Source: Arthrobacter sp. B3I9 (GTDB lineage: Bacteria > Actinomycetota > Actinomycetes > Actinomycetales > Micrococcaceae). From it: a DNA stretch of 64,000 bases. A program made the translations under genes and the position numbers. The notes beneath the pieces were generated by a model, which was given only the letters and a program-made list of their open reading frames with translations, was not told the DNA's origin and ran no database searches. The stretch is taken from positions 992,001-1,056,000 of the forward strand of contig NZ_JAUSYO010000001.1 of assembly GCF_030816935.1 (NCBI RefSeq), in the 5' to 3' direction. Positions 61,579 to 64,000 of the stretch are shown one piece after another. Every line of letters begins with the position of its first letter. Position 1 is the first letter of the stretch.

Positions 61579-62508
61579 ATGACCACCCCCGTGCCCGACT
61601 CCGTACCCGACGCCGCCCTGCCCGACGCCGCCCTGCCCGACGGCGCCGTACCCGACGCCGCCCTTCCCGACTTCGTCGGGGTGCTCGGCGGGGGCCGCAT
61701 GGGCGCCGGAATCGCCCATGCCTTCCTGATTAAGGGCGCCGACGTGATCGTCGTCGAACGCGATGAGCAATCCGCTGAGGCCGCCCGCGAGCGGGTGGAG
61801 TCCGCGGCGGCCAAAAGCATCGAGCGGGGCACCACCGACGGCAATCTGGACGAGATGGTCTCCCGGCTGTCCGTGAGCGTCGACTATGACGACTTCAAGG
61901 ATCGGCAGCTGGTCATCGAGGCGGTACCCGAGGACTGGGACTTGAAGGTCGCCTCGCTCCGCGGGATCGAGGAGCGCCTTGCCGCGGGTGCCTACCTGGC
62001 GTCCAACACGTCCTCATTGTCCGTCAACGGGCTGGCCCGGGAATTGACGCGGCCGCAGAACTTCCTGGGCCTGCACTTCTTCAACCCGGTGCCGGCGTCG
62101 ACCCTGATCGAGGTCGTGCTGGGCGAGCACACCTCCGGGCCGCTCGCCCAGGCTGCCCGCGCCTGGGTGGCGGCGCTGGGGAAGACCGCCGTCGTCGTCA
62201 ATGATGCCCCCGGCTTTGCCTCCTCGAGGCTGGGTGTGGCCATTGCCCTTGAAGCGATGCGCATGGTGGAAGAAGGGGTGGCTTCCGCGGAGGACATCGA
62301 CAACGCCATGGTGCTCGGTTACAAGCACCCCACGGGCCCGCTGCGGACCACGGACATCGTGGGCCTCGACGTGCGCCTGGGCATCGCCGAATACCTTGCC
62401 TCCACCCTGGGCGAGCGCTTTGCGCCGCCACAGATCCTGCGCGAGAAAGTGGCCCGCGGCGAGCTGGGCCGCAAGACAGGCAAGGGCTTCTTCGAGTGGG
62501 CCGACTGA
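61579..62508 (+). CDS. 3-hydroxyacyl-CoA dehydrogenase family protein
   Basis: 309 residues. NAD-binding VGVLGGGRMGAGIAHAFL, SNTSSLSVNGLA, catalytic His in GLHFFNPVP and the C-terminal GPLRTTDIVGLDVRLGI/GELGRKTGKGFFEW. The first 30 residues are repeats of PDAAL/PDGAV from 15-bp DNA units (61606-61665), absent from usual homologues. ATG with GGAAG upstream; last gene of the operon. Confidence 0.93.
   Translation: MTTPVPDSVPDAALPDAALPDGAVPDAALPDFVGVLGGGRMGAGIAHAFLIKGADVIVVERDEQSAEAARERVESAAAKSIERGTTDGNLDEMVSRLSVSVDYDDFKDRQLVIEAVPEDWDLKVASLRGIEERLAAGAYLASNTSSLSVNGLARELTRPQNFLGLHFFNPVPASTLIEVVLGEHTSGPLAQAARAWVAALGKTAVVVNDAPGFASSRLGVAIALEAMRMVEEGVASAEDIDNAMVLGYKHPTGPLRTTDIVGLDVRLGIAEYLASTLGERFAPPQILREKVARGELGRKTGKGFFEWAD
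61606..61665. repeat. Four tandem 15-bp units at the dehydrogenase N-terminus
   Basis: Units CCCGACGCCGCCCTG at 61606, 61621, 61636 (variant) and 61651, in frame, coding PDAAL-type pentapeptides before the Rossmann fold. Confidence 0.88.
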
Positions 62509-62512
62509 CCTC

Positions 62513-62752
62513 TTAGGACAGCAGCCCGACGATGTAGCCGACGAAGTAAAGCAGCGTAAAAAGGACCACGACGCCGATCAGGATGATCCAGAGGTACTGG
62601 CTGAAACCGCGCGCTTCGGAAAGCCGGGGGCCCTGCGGACCTACAGAGGTTCCCTCGCCCGGCGGTGTTTCACCGGGCGGCACGCCGCCGCCCGGCTCAA
62701 GCCCGGTGAGCTTGTCGTTCAACGGATCAGGATCCGGTACCTGGGATGCCAC
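62513..62752 (-). CDS. DUF6480 small membrane protein
   Basis: 79 residues. N-terminal Pro/Gly-rich MASQVPDPDP ... GLEPGGGVPPGETPPGEG, then one C-terminal membrane helix (LWIILIGVVVLFTLLYFVGYIVGLL). Matches the DUF6480 small proteins of Actinobacteria. GTG start with a strong GGAGGA seven bases ahead. Convergent with the dehydrogenase gene, four bases apart. Function unknown. Confidence 0.88.
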   Translation of the reverse strand: MASQVPDPDPLNDKLTGLEPGGGVPPGETPPGEGTSVGPQGPRLSEARGFSQYLWIILIGVVVLFTLLYFVGYIVGLLS

Positions 62753-62918
62753 GGTGTCCTCCTGCTGCGATGGATGTTGTTCCGGCCCGTCCGCCCGGCC
62801 CTGAAAGAGCCGACGGTGAGCATGGCTCCAGCCTAACGAGAAGTTCCGCCGAGGGTACCGGCACTGTGCGCGGCGGTGCCGATCGCACGTGCGGCGGCCC
62901 CCGCCTAGGATGATGCCT

Positions 62919-63527
62919 GTGACCTCCATCGAACCCATCACGCTGACCGGCAAGTACGTCGTCCTCGAGCCCCTGCGCGAGGACCACCACGACGGCCTTG
63001 TGGAGGCGGTCCGGGATGGCGAGCTCTGGAAGCTCTGGTACACCAGCATCCCTTCCCCGGACCAGATGGCATCCGAAATCAGCCGCCGTCTGACCCTGCA
63101 GGACCGCGGTTCCATGCTGCCCTTCACCACGCGGCTGCTTGATCCGGTCACCGGGGGCCCGGGCAGGGTCATCGGGATGACCACCTACATGAACATCGAC
63201 GCCGATACACCGCGGGTGGAGATCGGCTCCACCTGGAACGCCGCGTCCTCGCACGGCAGCGGCAGTAACCCGGACTCGAAACTGCTGCTCCTGGCGCACG
63301 CCTTCGACACGCTCGGCTGTGCCGCCGTCGAGTTCCGCACCCACTGGCACAACTTCCAGTCCCGGGAAGCCATCGCACGGCTGGGCGCCAAGCAGGACGG
63401 TGTGCTCCGCAGCCACATGCGCACGGCCGACGGCGTCCTGCGGGACACCGTGGTGTTTTCCATCCTGGAACACGAATGGCCGATGGTCCGCAACGGACTC
63501 GAATTCCGGCTCGCAAGGCAGCGGTAA
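62919..63527 (+). CDS. GNAT-family acetyltransferase, RimJ/RimL-like
   Basis: 202 residues. LTGKYVVLEPLREDHHDGLVEAV is the family start; IGMTTYMNIDADTPRVEIGSTW and LGCAAVEFRTHWHNFQSREAIARLGAKQDGVLR form the core. This subfamily modifies protein N-termini or small molecules; substrate unknown. TAGGAT at 62906-62911 ends seven bases before the GTG, with no ribosome site: leaderless. Confidence 0.9.
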   Translation: MTSIEPITLTGKYVVLEPLREDHHDGLVEAVRDGELWKLWYTSIPSPDQMASEISRRLTLQDRGSMLPFTTRLLDPVTGGPGRVIGMTTYMNIDADTPRVEIGSTWNAASSHGSGSNPDSKLLLLAHAFDTLGCAAVEFRTHWHNFQSREAIARLGAKQDGVLRSHMRTADGVLRDTVVFSILEHEWPMVRNGLEFRLARQR

Positions 63528-63619
63528 CCGGGAGGCGGCGAGCCGGCGGCAGTAAGCCTCGAATCCTGCGGAGCGACCGGACTGTGGGATCCGCGCCGCT
63601 CTATAGGATCCGGGCCGGA

Positions 63620-64000
63620 CTACGGGATCCGCGCCGCTGCGAGCGCCGCAGCGTAGCCGCTGGAGTATCCGGTTGCCGTGGGATGGAAAGCGTCAAACGG
63701 ACTCGGGCTGCAGTTGACCGAGGGATTGCACAGTCCCGCTGGCGGCACGAGCCAGGGATCAGCGGAACCGATTCCGTGGCCGCTGAACCGCTCGGCGACG
63801 CCGACGTACTTGACCCCGTTCACGAGTGCCGAGTAGCCGATGGTGGCGTTGAGCAGGTCGGCGGCAGTATTCATCATCGTGGCTCCCTGGGTCTGCTCGG
63901 CCGTAAAAGCAGGGCTGACGGTGAAGAGCCGGGGATACCCGGTCAGCACTATCCGCGCGTGGGGCGCCTTCTTCTTGACGGTGTCCAGCATGGCGGCAAT
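63620..64000 (-). CDS. SGNH/GDSL hydrolase, C-terminal part (cut by window edge)
   Basis: The visible 126 residues end the protein. RIVLTGYPRLF is a central strand, and FDAFHPTATGY carries the D-x-x-H catalytic pair of SGNH esterases. The Ser-bearing GDSL block and any signal peptide lie beyond the window. Cysteines in LCNPSVNCSPS suggest a disulfide, so probably secreted. Possibly an esterase acting on lipids or acylated sugars. Confidence 0.88.
   Translation of the reverse strand: MAAMLDTVKKKAPHARIVLTGYPRLFTVSPAFTAEQTQGATMMNTAADLLNATIGYSALVNGVKYVGVAERFSGHGIGSADPWLVPPAGLCNPSVNCSPSPFDAFHPTATGYSSGYAAALAAARIP

Noticed and set aside
63580..63640. Repeated GGATCCGCGCCGCT between the GNAT and SGNH genes as a mobile-element end
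   Set aside because: Only two short copies between convergent genes; more likely a local duplication near transcript ends.
1..64000. CRISPR arrays, tRNA or rRNA genes, prophage or transposase genes
   Set aside because: The tandem repeats found are coding minisatellites or two-to-three-copy hairpin repeats, with no spacer pattern; no cloverleaf or rRNA-like stretch and no transposase motif was seen.

Overview
The window is GC-rich actinobacterial chromosome, most like Arthrobacter or Pseudarthrobacter (Micrococcaceae). The evidence is frequent GTG starts, many 1-8 base gene overlaps, actinobacterial small families (DUF4229, DUF4244, DUF6480, BldC-like, bS22) and the Ssd-TadABC-pilin-TadE-helicase order also known from mycobacteria. 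No tRNA, rRNA, CRISPR array, prophage or insertion sequence was seen.

Layout. 0-6 kb: the start of acetyl-CoA synthetase, an Ala/Pro-rich membrane protein, endonuclease III, a CoA-type NUDIX hydrolase and a stand-alone PolA-like polymerase. 6-16 kb: a tad (Flp-type) pilus locus that carries an embedded 83-bp tandem duplication and an inserted secreted three-repeat protein; it converges on its usual helicase neighbour. 16-25 kb: GNAT, TrhO, two lipoproteins, a MerR/TipAS regulator, a methyltransferase, an ArsR-type regulator and topoisomerase I. 25-34 kb: SseB, Ppx/GppA, a DGPF protein with an ECF42-type sigma factor, ProC, a HhH protein, a K+ uptake pair whose channel gene is frameshifted, and an AcuC-like deacetylase. 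34-39 kb: L-lactate dehydrogenase divergent from its GntR regulator over a perfect operator, then DAHP synthase behind an aromatic leader peptide, then BldC-like and bS22. 39-48 kb: HAD phosphatase, glutaredoxin, Rex, YceI, and the system II cytochrome c maturation operon. 48-50 kb: a DUF559 nuclease-like gene among repeated hairpins. 50-54 kb: menA-menE-menB. 54-64 kb: CPBP protease, an amino acid permease, dienelactone hydrolase, CsbD, and a thiolase/hydratase/dehydrogenase beta-oxidation operon.

Functional links. Menaquinone synthesis, cytochrome c maturation, Rex and lactate dehydrogenase all serve aerobic respiration. Acs, the thiolase module and the possibly associated CRP/TetR-type sites serve carbon use. 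Regulation looks unusually readable: at 19 starts (18 genes and one leader peptide) a TANNNT -10 element ends 6 or 7 bases before the start codon, which suggests leaderless mRNAs as the normal mode for first genes here. The most interesting items are the aromatic leader peptide and hairpins before DAHP synthase, the duplication-born minicistron between ssd and tadA, the candidate adhesin inside the tad locus, the leaderless set, and the 178-bp-period repeats near 49.5 kb.
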